Shown here piece after piece: positions 11,669 through 23,172 of a stretch of 64,000 nt of DNA (position 1 is the first letter of the stretch; each line of letters begins with the position of its first letter). Under the pieces are notes generated by a model. The model was not told the DNA's origin, searched no databases, and was given only the letters and a program-made list of their open reading frames with translations. A program made the position numbers and the translations under genes. The DNA is from Suillus spraguei (taxonomy: Eukaryota > Basidiomycota > Agaricomycetes > Boletales > Suillaceae), in contig JABCPU010000020.1 in NCBI GenBank assembly GCA_016800925.1, positions 62,001 to 126,000 on the forward strand. Reading direction: 5' to 3'.

Positions 11669-13739
11669 TTACAACTCCACGATAACTTTCTGCAGGAGCC
11701 ATTCCTTGAACGACAGGTCGGACAGGACGATGGGAACCTTCACTTGGCCCATCGAGATGTTCGCCTTCTCGCATTTCTGCCTGCGATATTCTTTAAACGT
11801 GCCTTTCTCCACGAGACGGATGGTTGCCTTTCTTGCTCTCCCTTGCCAAAATGCAACACGAAACTCATTGTTTTTCATGAGGTCTTCAAAAGTTTGATGT
11901 GTTGCCATTTTTGCATCCTTTCCTGTGAATATAAATTAGTGCAGTCGTGTAGAAGAGTGCGAACCAGGTACAAACCTATTTCCCCTCCAATTTCTACCAA
12001 GTACCCATAAGTAACAGGCGTGTCTCGGTCGTCGGCCACAACAGTGAAATCAATGATTTGGCCAATCCACCGTTTAGAGGCAGACACGATCGCGTCCGTC
12101 AATTGCGACTCTGTACATGTTGATCCATACGCTAGCCCAAGCGAGCCACTTCCTCGGGGGGTATTTCAGTTGCTAAGCCTCGAATCGATGAAATCGCAAC
12201 TCACTTTCGCCTATGAAGGTAATTAATGACGGGTAATCCATCATCTGGCGCAAAACCTTTAACGGTGATAACATCGCCAAGGCGATACCTCCACAAGCCA
12301 TTGCGAGTCGTCAAGACGGGCTCATAATGTCCTCCAGTCACAAGCTCCCACTGCAGTAGAGATGAGCTGACGAAGCTGGGATACAGCGAATGGTTCTTAC
12401 AGCGGACAATACACGCTCCGAAGGCTCGTCAGAATTCACGTCCAGATACTCGGTGACCGCATCTACAGGTACTACCTTGAAGTCGGTATTAGGGTCACCG
12501 TTGAAATATGGTACGGCAATGTAACATTCTGAGCTGGCATAACAAGGAGACTGCATGACAACAGAAGGCCCGAGGACATGGGTAACCTTGTATCACTAAC
12601 AGTTAATTGCATAGTCAACTTTCCACGCTCGATGTACCTTTGGAACGGATGCAGCAGCAGGGCCTCCGGTGATCCCAATGAACTTTTTCAAGTCAGGCCA
12701 CACACAGATTGCCCAGCCCTGGATTCCAGGAGGCCCGATTTCGCGAAGTTCGGCAGCACGAAGGGGGTTTGGAGTAAAATGTTTCTGTGAGAAATAATAA
12801 GCTGAATGAAATGTAACAATAAACGCAAATATGACCTCTAAAGTTTCTCGCAGATGGTCCATATTTTCCAGGTCTGGGATAATCCCTTTCTCGATGCAGT
12901 CGATGAGTAGAGTCCACTCATCCTCTACGTACTGCAAAAAATTGACGAATACACTGGCGAAGAGGAATCGAACGGTTGTCACCTGACGGTCTGCGAGTGC
13001 AAATAACGCATTCAAAATAAAGAAAGCGCGATAGCTCTTCACCAAGGAAATGGCGTATGGATCCGTTTTCCCCGGAACTAAAAGTCGCCTAGATATCAGC
13101 GAGCGCAAGGGAAATTAATACAACAGACTCACTCCATAAATCGAGTCTGTCCATATCATGCTCGACGTCCCAGTTCATCTGCATTCGCAGAAAACCGACT
13201 GTTACCGAGCAAATCGGCAACATCTTGTAGCTTTGACCGTCCTCGCAGCACATCTTTAGGACCTGCCAAAGACCTAAAGAGGATGGTGATAAGGCGCTGC
13301 CATCTGAATGGGGAAGTGACAGATACAGGGGGTGATGCAACATGGGAGGGGAAGGCCGATATATTGGAAAGGTCTTTGCTGGTTTGCCAGATGTCGTGCT
13401 GGATACAGCTAAGCAGTAGGGCAGTCCTGGGGCGAACAGGTTTTTTACGTCAGACTCATTGCAATCGGTCGCAAAAAACTTGGCTATGTATGGCCTGTAA
13501 GGCTCATAGTCTGTGGTGGGAACGGATTCTCGGAAGCTGCGTAAAAATTCAATATCGTCCTTCGAATCGATGTGTGCGATGGTCTCGCGGAACTTTGCCA
13601 ACTCGGGAGCATGCCGAGCAAATTGAGACGCGAAGTTCGGCTGTATAAACCTAAGCAGGGCTTGATCCATGAGTTCCTTGAGCCGCTGAGAGAGTTCGGC
13701 GGATAGGACACTCAGCATATCTGTGTCAGGACGAGACAT
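11669..13739 (-). CDS. GH3-family acyl-adenylate/amide synthetase-like protein, copy C (601 aa)
   Basis: Six exons: 13739-13133, 13077-12638, 12586-12401, 12350-12205, 12148-11976 and 11922-11669. They total 1806 nt (602 codons with stop) and all internal junctions keep frame. The start is the first ATG, MSRPDTDML. Visible are the ATP loop SSTTSGKPAKTFP at about residues 113-125, LDLW|IPGKTDPYA across intron 1, YASSECYIAVPYF, NGLWRYRLGDV, DFTVVADDRDTP and a C-terminal FKEWLLQKVIVEL. The protein should activate a carboxylic acid with ATP for amide formation; substrate unknown. This is the best preserved of three local copies, with canonical splice sites throughout. Upstream and downstream flanks are shared with copy B. 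GH3 identity is recalled, not searched. Confidence 0.85.
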
Positions 13740-13769
13740 TGTTTATATGGTGTAGTGTTGGATTGCGAC

Positions 13770-13778
13770 ATTATATAG
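13770..13778 (-). promoter_or_regulatory. TATA-like box of GH3 copy C
   Basis: The minus strand reads ctatataat 31-39 bases before the ATG, the same as in copy B. Confidence 0.55.
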
Positions 13779-14378
13779 TGTGAATGGTTTGTACGACCTG
13801 TTGGCTTGCCACATGTCATGTGAACCCTTCAGAGCTCACCACATACTAGGGTCATTCAAACCCAAGAAATCGTGGGTTGTGCTGGCATCTATACACCCGG
13901 AGATATTGAAAGAGACCACTATCATATCAGGAAAACAACCAACCCGAAATTGATATGACCAGATTGTGCTGACAAATTAAAATAGACCTACACACCGGCG
14001 GCTTCGGAGTTTTCCCCCAGGCAAGATTTTGATTAATAAATTAGCGATTCTCACTTCCAATTTTGACACTTGCATAACAACAAATTTAGATACATGGTGA
14101 AATGGAAATGACAATACCAAATCACATATTTTGACAAATATTTTGATTCCCGTCAAAACGAGTGAAAATGCTTGAAGTTTTCTTCTACGAAAATGACTAT
14201 ACAAAGATGAAAATTTGTAAACAAATGTTGACTGGGGATAAATATTCTGCAAAATGTTATGTGATGACGGGCATTTTTCCATTGCGGGAAAAATCAAATT
14301 TTCAGTAAGGTGAAATGTGATAGAGAAAATGTGAAGTTTTAGCAGGTGGGCGCTGGTTGGGCATTCAGCGGGCATTCA
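13779..14378. other. Boundary between GH3 copy C and the transposon island
   Basis: 13779-13960 matches the upstream region of copy B. 13970-14378 is AT-rich with an open minus frame of no known family. It ends in small 'gggcattca'/'gggcactca' direct repeats that flank the copia LTR. Confidence 0.4.
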
Positions 14379-14893
14379 TGTTAGAATCCGCGTCCGATAG
14401 CCCCTATCCGGAAGAAGATAGAGATATCCGGAAATGATATCCGGAAGTATTTCCAGTCATGTGACCTGTCATCCGGATTAGGTTACTCCTCTTAAATCAC
14501 CGGACTACCTGTCAAGTAGCGGAGTAGACTAACACTCATCCATAGTAATGATAGCATAGTGTACAGCTACTTACTCCAGACTCCGTCATATCATTGGAGA
14601 TGATGACGGAGATACTCCATACATATTTAGTATAAGAACAACATATAAACTACAAGTTAAAGTGTCAAAATAAGAAATCTATTCTGTACCAAAGTTACTC
14701 TACTCCTATAAACCGGATTTCCAATTCCTTTCTGGTTCCTATCTTAGTCCGCTCTTCTGGAACCCCTATTTTCGGAATACCTCTGGAAAACATCTCAGAA
14801 ACCTCCTCCAGAAATCCTTCAGATTCCTTTCAGAAACTTCATTGGAAACTCATCTGGATTCTTTCCCCCTATACTCCGGCTATAATCTTATCA
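14379..14893 (+). mobile_element. Solo LTR of the Ty1/copia element (515 bp)
   Basis: Starts TGTTAGAATCCGCG and ends ATAATCTTATCA, matching the LTRs at 39250-39762 and 32943-33467 (there inverted). The 5-bp target-site duplication ATTCA flanks it exactly (14374-14378 and 14894-14898). No internal coding sequence, so it is a recombination relic. Confidence 0.9.
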
Positions 14894-14980
14894 ATTCATT
14901 GGGCACTCATTGGGCACTGGGGTTTCACCGAAAAATTAGATTCATAAAGATGCTATATAGTCTATTGCATATGTAGTCTA

Positions 14981-15002
14981 TCACTGTGGTGTCTGTGGCC
15001 AT
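14981..15002 (-). pseudogene. SPT5-like gene, terminal codons
   Basis: After removing Z1 and one CCAT repeat, the minus strand reads ...CLVEW|PQTPQ* with TGA at 14983-14981. This is the 3' end of the SPT5-like gene. Confidence 0.6.
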
Positions 15003-15964
15003 TGTAAAGATACAACCTAACCTGGGCTGTAGATGAACTACCTCCTAAGTTAGTATGTGAGTCTTGCGCTCTGTCTAGTCTGCTTCACTTGTGAAAACAA
15101 GAGCATTCAACCCTAAAGGGGGATGCCTATTAGTATGGTCAAGTTCAAGTCAAACTTCAGTGCGAATGAAGTGCCATGGTCAGTGGTAAGTTGCTGCGGT
15201 CAGCAATGATGCTGCCGGAACTAGCGTTGTGTGTAGTGGTGCTACTGTGGTCGAGATATAGTCAGAAACAGTTGCGTCGAGCAAGCGATGTTGAGTGATG
15301 ATATCAGCGGTAGCGGTAAGGTTGCAAGTGGTGCAAAGAAACAGTAAAAAAGGCCGCAGTACTTTCAGCGGTAAAGCAGTGGTGCGTGAGAAGTTCAGTC
15401 AAAATAACAGTCAAAAGTCCAGCAGTATGCCAGTGGTAATGGAGAACGAGCATGATAGATTAACGAGCGATAAGGAACTTTAAAGACTATGTCTACTACT
15501 GGGTAGATCCAGAGCTAGACAATAATCCTGACCTATAGTACGTGCAATGGTGTAAAATCAGGTACTGTATCGTGCGGGGTATGTGGTGCTTATATCCTAA
15601 ATCATATGTACTCGGAATACTCTAGGCGAGATCAGTAGCGCTCAAGTGTAGTAACCACTGTATGTAAACATAGCGCGAGGTGCTGCGGCACGAGGCAACG
15701 TGTAATAAGACTTGCCATAGAATCAGTGATAACGAACATAAAACAAACAATGCACCAAATGGAGCTATGCGGATGCGGCAAGGACATGGGAGGACATCGG
15801 TACGTGGAATGAGGTGTGGCAGTCGGTATGGTGTGTGGTAAGCGTGGGATGCCGCCGGTAATGCTAAAGGGGTAAGACGGCCATAGACAAGTGGTAATTC
15901 CTATAGACATGAGACGAGTGTCAAAAGATAGTGTTTCAAGCCCAGCGCCAATATGTTTGTTACA
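15003..15964 (+). mobile_element. Element Z, copy Z1 (962 bp, TGT...ACA, 4-bp TSD)
   Basis: Begins TGTAAAGATACAACC and ends TGTTTGTTACA. It is flanked on both sides by CCAT (14999-15002 and 15965-15968). Related copies are at 24121-25054, 26230-27170 and (interrupted) 27698-31107. There is no transposase ORF. TG/CA termini, a short TSD and many single copies fit a solo LTR, but no matching internal region is present, so the class is inferred. Confidence 0.8.
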
Positions 15965-17292
15965 CCATTCTACAAGACACATCTGATCAAAACACAGAAT
16001 TGAGCTAGACCTGGGCGTAATTGCAAGCTCTGCAGTCATTTTCTTGATATTGCACTTCACAATGGTAAGGATTTGTCTGTGAGAAGTACCATCTAGAATG
16101 AGACACTGTTGATTTTTCTTGTGTGGAAGAGCTGGGCTGAGGTCCTTGGTGGGAATATGATAGTGTTGAAGGGTGGTGCCGAAGTTGCTAGATGTGCAGA
16201 CTGCTGCTACACAACCCTCTGGCATGGGTCCATTATCACCAAGGAAGGGGTCTGGACAAGCCATTGATACAAAATGATTATGTAGCCTTCCATTCATGAA
16301 TTTCAGTGAAACTTTCAGCACTGCATGATATGTAGTGAACAGCAATGAAAATTCCTTCCCTATCAACCATGATAGTGGACCTGTAATGAAATGAGGCAAA
16401 TGTTGTAGTACCTCCATTGAGGGCTCACCAAGGGGGGTTCTTCTGTGCTAGCATTGATATTATCCTTGACATTGATAGTCCAGGGGTTGAACATCGACAA
16501 GCTGGGAGTGACAGGAGACTTATCCACTATATCTATAGCAGAGCTGACAGACCAGACATCCCACATGGACAATCGGCTGGGAGCTGTGATGGCCAATGAG
16601 CTGGAGTCGACAGGTGGGGGGGGTGGTGGTGCTTGGAGCAAGTACAGTTTTCTCAGGTGGGGGTGTAAGGCTTCTAGGTGGCAACAAGTATGAATTACTC
16701 TGTATGTTACAGAAAGAAATCATGTCCAATCCTTCGAGTATCGCGCTGTTTAACCTCATTCCATACCTTACAGTCGTGAACAATTGTCACTATGGAAATG
16801 TGTGCGCTACTCACCTGGTGGCAATGTCCTTAAGTTTGAGTGTTGTGCACGCCTGCCCATGCACAGCAATGCTGCAAGTATCAGGTGCGAGACCATATAG
16901 TGTGGCTCAGTAGCCCTTATGAGCACCCGCAATAATGAAGACTTCTGATGACATCATTGAATGAATCCAAGCTTGCATTATGTATTTTCATCACAAATTG
17001 AATTGGAACATTGATCTGGCACAAGTCAGAGATGCTCGAATAGAGTGAATTGTACTTATGAGTGAGCGGTCAATGCCAGATAGTAGGTTCAAGCGAGCAT
17101 TTGGAAAGTTGATGCTTTGCATGACCCCTGCTGTCTGATACTCTGGCCCACGGATGACTCTCACAACATCTTCAGGCCTGATATCATAACCCTTTTCCTT
17201 TGTGTACTTGACTGTGCTGGGGATGTATGCTCGTCGAACCATTGTTGCTGGAACTCGAATCCTCTGGACTTTGACACTGGATTCCTCATCAT
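15965..17292 (-). pseudogene. SPT5-like NGN/KOW protein gene, C-terminal half
   Basis: Minus-strand coding blocks in order: ESSVKVQRIRVPATMVRR, YDIRPEDVVRVIRGPEYQTAGVMQSINF (a KOW-type motif), SGIDRSLIS, AGAHKGY-stop-ATLYGLAPDTCSIAVHGQ (another KOW-like block with one nonsense codon near 16905), RYGMRLNSAILEG, a Pro/Thr-rich linker, then PLSWLIGKEFSLLFTTYHAVLKV and a CPDPF.GDNGP.PEGC segment to MCLVEW. SPT5 and NusG-type KOW proteins bind RNA polymerase or RNA. This one belongs to a repetitive Agaricomycete family that I recall as SPT5-like. It is broken by insertions and at least one stop. Confidence 0.7.
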
Positions 17293-17299
17293 TGTCATA

Positions 17300-17535
17300 T
17301 ACCGTACATTCAGGTCCAGATCAGATCCAATCCATGGACATCCAGACACCCAATCCATACATCCTAGTCCACCCATCCAATCCAGCTCATATATCTGATC
17401 CACCCATCCACTCCAATCCATATCCATCCATATCTGATCCATATCCATGTCCGACCCAGTCCATCTGTCCGATCCGAGTCCATATCCGATACCTGTCCAT
17501 ATCCGATACTTGTCCATATCCAATCTGAGTTCATA
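17300..17535 (+). repeat. Minisatellite in gypsy LTR, first array
   Basis: Variable 12-24 bp units built from 'gtccatatccgat' and 'ccacccatccaatcc', inside the truncated 5' LTR. Confidence 0.7.
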
Positions 17536-17929
17536 TCCGAAGCAACTGGTGGAGTTCTTCTGCAGACTGATGAGAATGGTGTCTATCACCCATGTGCATA
17601 CCTCTCACAGTCTTTGAACCCAGCAGAACGCAACTATCAGATCTTTGATCGGGAACTCCTTGCCATGATCAGGGCATTGAATGAATGGCGTCATTATCTC
17701 AAAGGAAACCCACATCCAGTCCTCGTATTCACCGACCACAAGAATCTTCTGTACTTCAGAAGTGCACAGAAGCTTACCCGTCGCCAAGCACATTGGCAAC
17801 TGATTTTATCTATTTATGACATTGAACTGCATCACGTTGCAGGTACCAAATTTGCAGTACCTGATGCACTATCTTGCTGGCCCGACTATGATTCCGGTAA
17901 AGACGATAACTGTCATATACCGTACATTC

Positions 17930-18150
17930 AGGTCTAGATCAAATCCAATCCATGGACATCCAGACACCCAACCTACACATATCTGATCCACCCATCCAAT
18001 CCAGTTCACATATCCGATCCACCCATCCACTCCAATGCATATCCATCCATGTCCACATCCGATCCATGTCCATATCCGATCTGTGTCCATATCCGATCCA
18101 TGTCCATATCTGATCTGTGTCCATATCCGATCCAAGTTCATATCCGAACT
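17930..18150 (+). repeat. Minisatellite in gypsy LTR, second array
   Basis: Repeated 'atccgatccatgtccat' / 'atccgatctgtgtccat' units. They differ in number and order from the first array although both lie at the same place in the LTR. The solo LTR at 34850 has few of them. Confidence 0.75.
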
Positions 18151-19238
18151 ATTCCCACGCACCTGCGCATTACCCCTTTTAGAATATACATGTGTCTCTG
18201 GCTTCTGGGTATCTCTGTGCTTCCGGTTCTCGGTGATCTCTGCCTCCGTCTTGATAAGTATTTCATACAAGTTTCATCTCCAAGTTCATAGCCTTATGTT
18301 CCGCTGTATTTACTAAAGTGTTTCTGTATGCTTCAGACATAGCATCGGACTATCTGTACTTACCTTCTGGCATGCTCTTTACAGTATATAAACTTGTAGT
18401 ACAACTCCAGCAGACCTCAGTCTGATCATTGCTTTCCTACTTCTGTATATTCCTTTGACTTCTGTATCTTGTTATCATGTCTATATAAATCCGTTTCCAT
18501 TCTTGCACTTGGGCTCTGGCCCTCATAAGCTTCTGACTCAGACCTATGGGATAATTCCCTAGGCCGGAGCTTTGATCCTATGTCCTATATCCTTTTTGGA
18601 CTTCATCCGTTTCACCTCCGACTTTACCTTTGGTAGTCTTATCCTGTCTGTTTCTATTCTGGACCTTGTCCGGAGTAGTCTGTACTATCTCTACACCATA
18701 TCTGGACCTACTCCTCTCTAGTAGTTCAATACCTCCCCTAAGATCCATAGAGCTACGCTCATCCGATCATCTGATCATCTGATCATTCGCTCTTCTGCTC
18801 CTCCGAGCTTCGGACCTTCAGACCTCTGGTCCTCCGGATCCATCCTATCCTATCCTCCAACATCTATGGATCATATTTCCCTCCATAGCTCTGCTCCTAT
18901 CCTGCCCTGGACTTTGTCCAGTGGTCCATCTTCATCTGTTCTACTTGGGATTTGTTCCAGTAGTCTTACCATTACTCCCTACCTTCTGGAATAGTTCCAG
19001 TGCATTCCCGCACTCATCCAGAAGTCCATTGGAGCTCTATCGAGCTATCCTGCCTTAGAGTTCATCCGGACTTCACCATAACTCCCCCTTGGACTTCATC
19101 CAAAATTAAGGGCACATACTTGGGTAAGGGGCACAGTGTACGAGCTGAGGCCAAGCCCCTTTGGCTTTCCATCCCTCTGGTACAACCCCATGTAAGACCA
19201 GGACTTCTTAGTAGCCCCAGTTTTGCATGGTTGTAACG

Positions 19239-19441
19239 ATCATCCCCAGTCAAGATATAGTTCTGATATAGGAACCAGAGACTGATTTCTCCCATAGGAA
19301 ACCATTCCACAATGCCACGTTTCCCCAGGTGCTCTCCCACACATACTTCTATATAATCCCCAACTTCTATAGATTTGGACTTGGTGGGAGCTCAACATGT
19401 TGCTGCATTGGTTGGAGCGTGAGACTCAAATAATGATAATA
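19239..19441 (-). pseudogene. SPT5-like gene, middle KOW block
   Basis: Minus strand: YHYLSLTLQPMQQHVELPPSP, then a one-base deletion near 19365 that shifts frame, then EVGDYIEVCVGEHLGKRGIVEWF (KOW-type) and LWFLYQNYILTGDD. It is continuous with the blocks on either side once the TIR element (one TA) and gypsy element (one ATCAT) are removed. Confidence 0.7.
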
Positions 19442-20092
19442 GTGGTTCTCAAAATTAACTTTGTATAGAAATTTCAAACGTTGAGCATTTTGGAATTTGC
19501 CGGTTAATTGAGGCTCCGACGCTGACACATCAACCCTAACCTTATACTCAGACTGTCATCATCTACTGCAGTCTGCGACACCATCTTTCAATATCATTAT
19601 GCCTCGGGAATCTGATCGTTCAAGGCTCCTTCGCAGCCTCAAACAAACTAGTCATGACCTTACTATCGCGTGATACATGGAGTTAGTTGAGTTTATGGTA
19701 GATGAGGAGGAGGACTCATCAGAGATCAGCGACACTGCCAGTGGTCATAGTGGGTCTGATATCAGCATACAGACAGCATCACCAGCATGGCCTGAATCCC
19801 CTACCTCATCGGTCACATCTGCCTTGTCAATCAATTCACTTGTATCACTCTCAACAGCATACTCAAGCGTCCTATCACACGATATCCCAGACATGTGTGA
19901 ACGAGTTTTTCATGATACAGGGTGTTCTTAACAAAGCGATTAAGGATCAGATTGGAGCTTGACCACCATCAACGCCAATGACAATGACGAGCAGGCAGGG
20001 CATACCAGAGTTCGAAAGCTGCCATACCGGCAGCATCCAAATTCGCAAATTTTGGCTGAGAATTTCTTTCTAGGTTTGACTTTGAGAACCAT
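19442..20092 (+). mobile_element. TA-flanked TIR DNA transposon remnant (651 bp)
   Basis: The left end GTGGTTCTCAAAA and right end (reverse complement) ATGGTTCTCAAAG form terminal inverted repeats flanked by TA dinucleotides, as in Tc1/mariner-type insertions. It contains the start of a plus-strand ORF (MPRESDRSRLLRSL..., then an acidic Ser-rich run, with an early stop), perhaps a transposase N-terminus. No catalytic domain remains. Excision restores VSKYYLD|YHYLS in the SPT5-like gene. Confidence 0.75.
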
Positions 20093-21161
20093 TAATCTAA
20101 GTAGTATTTTGAAACCTGCACCTATGTACTGAATGTTAGATAGTTTTATACAATTACTTGAGAGATGTACCTCTTCCTGGGAGACGTCTTGGCAAACATG
20201 AAATATATCCTTGGACTTTGCAATTATGTGTCCTTCCAAACCCAAGTATGACCCTGCTACCACTCAAACCATGTCACCAACCAAAAAAACTCGCTTTATG
20301 TCCTGGAGTCTGACTTCCGTTTTTATTTGATGACCATCCATGGTGAATTCCAAGCACCCAGAACAAAATGTATAGTCTGTCGAGACGACCATACTGATTT
20401 CTGGACTCATTTCTCCTATGATCACCCTGACCGAATTGCCTGCACACAAGAACTGCATCGAAAATGCCCCCAGACTTTTCTTCAAGAAGGGTTGGTCCCA
20501 TCCAGATTGTAAATACAGCTGAATCTTGTCCACATGAGGGGTTGTGACAATTTCTACATGATCATGGTCAAATGACTTCAGCAGAAGGCCCATGTAGTAT
20601 CTTTCTCCTTTGTATCTCCATCCTATAACTTTGTCATCACAAATGATGTCGGACACTGCCTGACTATTCAGAAGGCAAGATTGGTCGAGTAGCACTACAG
20701 ATCCATGGGGCATGGGATAGGGGAAGTCCTGTGGAAGAATTAGGACCCCGACAAATCATTTGATAAATTGCAATCAAAGACATATGCTATGTCGCCCTTG
20801 TACTTGCTGTACTTAATCCTCGCCCATGCTGGACTGGGAAGCTTGGAGCATAAATGTTCCACCACTTCGCGTTCTTCCTGTGAGATGTGAAGATTTTGTT
20901 TCACGGCAAGACTGTGTGAGATAGGAAGTGATTCTGAAATAGTTTTTGGGCTGTCTGCGACCACATAAAGTTGGCTAGGTACCCATGCTGAAGCAATGAC
21001 AGGAAATCCTTGGTTACGAAGATAATTAACAATGCAGTTCCTACATTAATCAGTAATATGCCACATCATTCAAAATTAATGTACTTACTTTGAACATGGA
21101 GCAGATACATTCTGCTTTTGGCTGCCAGCAGTTGTAGCGAGGCTGAGGGGAGTAAGCCAGG
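20093..21161 (-). pseudogene. SPT5-like NGN/KOW protein gene, N-terminal half
   Basis: Reading leftward from about 21150: LATTAGSQKQN, an intron (GTAAGTA...ATGTAG), then NQGFPVIASAWVPSQLYVV, ISQEEREVV, LPSPAWARIKYSKYKGDIAYVF (NGN-KOW junction), FPYPMPHGSVVLLD, YKGERYYMGLLLKSF, FSMQFLCAGNSVRVIIGEM and GDMVRVVAGSYLGLEGHI (KOW). An intron (GTACAT...GTGCAG, with a CTAAC branch site) leads to VSKYYLD. The frame is open over several hundred codons, so decay is recent. The true start is missing because a Z copy abuts near 21162. It lies just downstream of P1 in the same orientation. Confidence 0.75.
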
Positions 21162-21718
21162 GAGTGATTTTACCCTTCAGCTTCAGTGTCCTACTTTACC
21201 ATGCTTTACCCCTGTCTAACGGTATCATTCCGCACTCTGGAAGCCTTGTTGCAGCTTAGCAGCTGTACTGCAGCAACTTTCCCGTGAAGCAGTGATCTTT
21301 GGCAATCTCTGTGAACCCATTAGGCATCCTCAAGCAAGATTTACCGTCCATCCAATGTCCATCCAGTCTCGCCGGTACATTATGTTTTGTAAACTGAAGT
21401 GCAGTCTTATTATATGTCTGCTGCGTGTTTATCCTATCCCTTCCATTTCCGTAGCTATTCCTTAGTATAAAATTCCTAGGTACCTGTACTCATTCACTTA
21501 CTTCCCTCCTATAGTACACACGGTACTTAGGAATAGTCACCACTACTGTCACTACGAATAAAGTCCTTTACTGAAGTCACTGTCTCTCTTAAGAATTGCT
21601 TTAATGCTGCATACACCACCGCTCTTTTACGCTTTTTCCAGCTTGACCGCTTGCACTACGCTTTCCCACGCTTACCGCAGAAGTTCCCACACTTTACTGC
21701 AGTTTTACCACTCGAGTA
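21162..21718 (-). repeat. Partial copy of element Z (Z5)
   Basis: Colinear with about 24190-24790 of Z4 (for example 'tcctactttaccatgc', 'ctctggaagcc' and 'gatctttggcaatctc'). It lacks both termini and breaks where element X1 begins. Confidence 0.7.
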
Positions 21719-21727
21719 GGAGTGACA

Positions 21728-23172
21728 AAACCAGATGAGTTTGCACCTTTGGTGAAGTGTGCACCTCGCTGCGCCTTTTTCATGCCTTTCGCATGTGACC
21801 ATGCTTCATTATGTTTTGTCATGCTTCATCTGCTTAATCACACTTTGGTGTTACTATGTGTGCTCTAGCACATGCATGCTTAAGCATGCCTCAGAGGTGC
21901 TTGGGTGCACACGTAATAGTGGAGAGGTTAGGGATTTCTCAAGTGAGCCTCATGGTGTCTTAGCAAGTCATTTTTCTTATCATATACTAAAGCCTTGTCA
22001 TGTAATTTTCCCTCAGTCATTCTCTCATCCTTCCTTTGGATAGCAGCTGAGGTATGCACTTACTGTCATTAATATTTACTTTATATCTAACTATGTAGTA
22101 GCACGGTATACGCTGCTTTTACTTAGGTGAATAAACAGTCATTCTCTCATCCTTCCTTTGTGTTTGGACTATTACTGAAGTTTTGGTAGCCAATGGCGGA
22201 CTTTAGGATGACTAAGCAAAGTGAGTCATAATGAGTCATGATGAGTCATATTACCTTATTTAGTTAGTAGTGCAGCCATGTCTATAGTAGTATATAAAGG
22301 GACCACTTTTCCCCTCTGAGAAATAAGAAACATATTACCATTATTACTGAGTATTGGTGTGAACATCTGAGTGAATATTAGTTTATTCCCTCACTTCCTT
22401 TGTCACTGTTTCCCACGATGTTTTGACCATCTGGATATTATCTTTACATTCTTTAATTACACTAGCTAGCACACGGTTGTTAGTCATCTAGTGTAGTTCT
22501 GCTTCATTCTCTTTATTGACACAGGAAATCGTTTCTGTGGGGAGAATTATTGTATTTTCATTGATTGAGTGACAAAAATAGGACTTATACTTCATTCAAT
22601 AATATTAAGAACCTGGTTAGCTTTAAGACTACATCAAGAGGGTGTACTCTGTTCTGATTCTGTGTCATACTCATTGTGAGTGCTTGAGCAGCAGAGAAGT
22701 TAATTTCGAGGCCACATATTGATTGATTTGATTGTATTCAACTTCTAGTTTGCTCTCCTAGTCATGAGAATAAAAAGTAGTCAAGATATTGTTCTGACAC
22801 ATTTTGTATTGTCACTTCATTATCTGTAGCATGTAGCACTGCATCAAGCCAGTTATCAGTTTGGCTACACTTTGTATTTCCGCCATTGCCTTTCTCCGGT
22901 TATTCAAGTATTACATCAAGCCATTTAGCAGTAACTATTTCCTAAGTTCCTGAATTTTGATCACAATAATTAGCAGATACTGACCCTGAGATTTTCCCAC
23001 ACAGATCTCTACCCTTTTAGTCATTGGTAAATTGCCTAGAAAAACTGCAACCCTGTTTCTGCAACCCCCAATGAACACCACATTATCAACCATTGGTATT
23101 TGTCTGAACCATTGATTGTGGAAGGATTGTGAAACTGGTGATTTATTTGCCTTTTGCATCCTAGTAAGACAG
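21728..23172 (+). mobile_element. Element X, copy X1 (~1.45 kb)
   Basis: Reverse-complement similarity over most of its length to 27986-29490. Shared landmarks are a triple TGAGTCA array, a TATA box, the 'gggtgtactctgttctga' region and the end '..aagacagtg'. No coding capacity. A perfect 16-bp palindrome (gcatgcttaagcatgc) lies near 21873. A direct repeat 'cagtcattctctcatccttc' recurs 124 bp apart near 22013 and 22137. Left boundary approximate. It cuts off the C-terminus of P1. Confidence 0.6.
22222..22300 (+). promoter_or_regulatory. bZIP (Gcn4/AP-1-like) site array plus TATA in X1
   Basis: TGAGTCA occurs at 22222, 22232 and 22242, exactly 10 bp apart. A TATA box (agtatataaaggg) follows about 45 bp downstream near 22290. 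The inverted copy X2 has the same arrangement. Confidence 0.6.

Larger units (their letters stand above)
17293..19238 (+). mobile_element. Internally deleted Ty3/gypsy retrotransposon (1946 bp)
   Basis: A truncated 5' LTR (17293-~17535, starting TGTCATATACCG) is joined to a pol remnant (~17536-17910). An apparently complete 3' LTR follows (17911-19238). The pol part encodes the RNase H segment with [36 protein letters not shown] and [16 protein letters not shown] motifs, diagnostic of Ty3/gypsy. The LTR end matches the solo LTR at 34850-35572. The 5-bp duplication ATCAT flanks it (17288-17292 and 19239-19243). Removing it rejoins the SPT5-like frame as ILTGDD|EESSVKV. Confidence 0.85.

Noticed and set aside
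13977..14375. 132-codon minus frame next to the copia solo LTR
   Set aside because: AT-rich, hydrophobic by composition, no family, and in a repeat-flanked non-coding stretch.
17293..18150. Repeat-spacer pattern resembling a CRISPR array
   Set aside because: Units are degenerate, of variable length and without unique spacers; eukaryotic LTR minisatellite.
17161..18291. Frames rich in DMDRIWTW or CPYPICVH repeats
   Set aside because: Translation of the gypsy LTR minisatellite, not a repeat protein.
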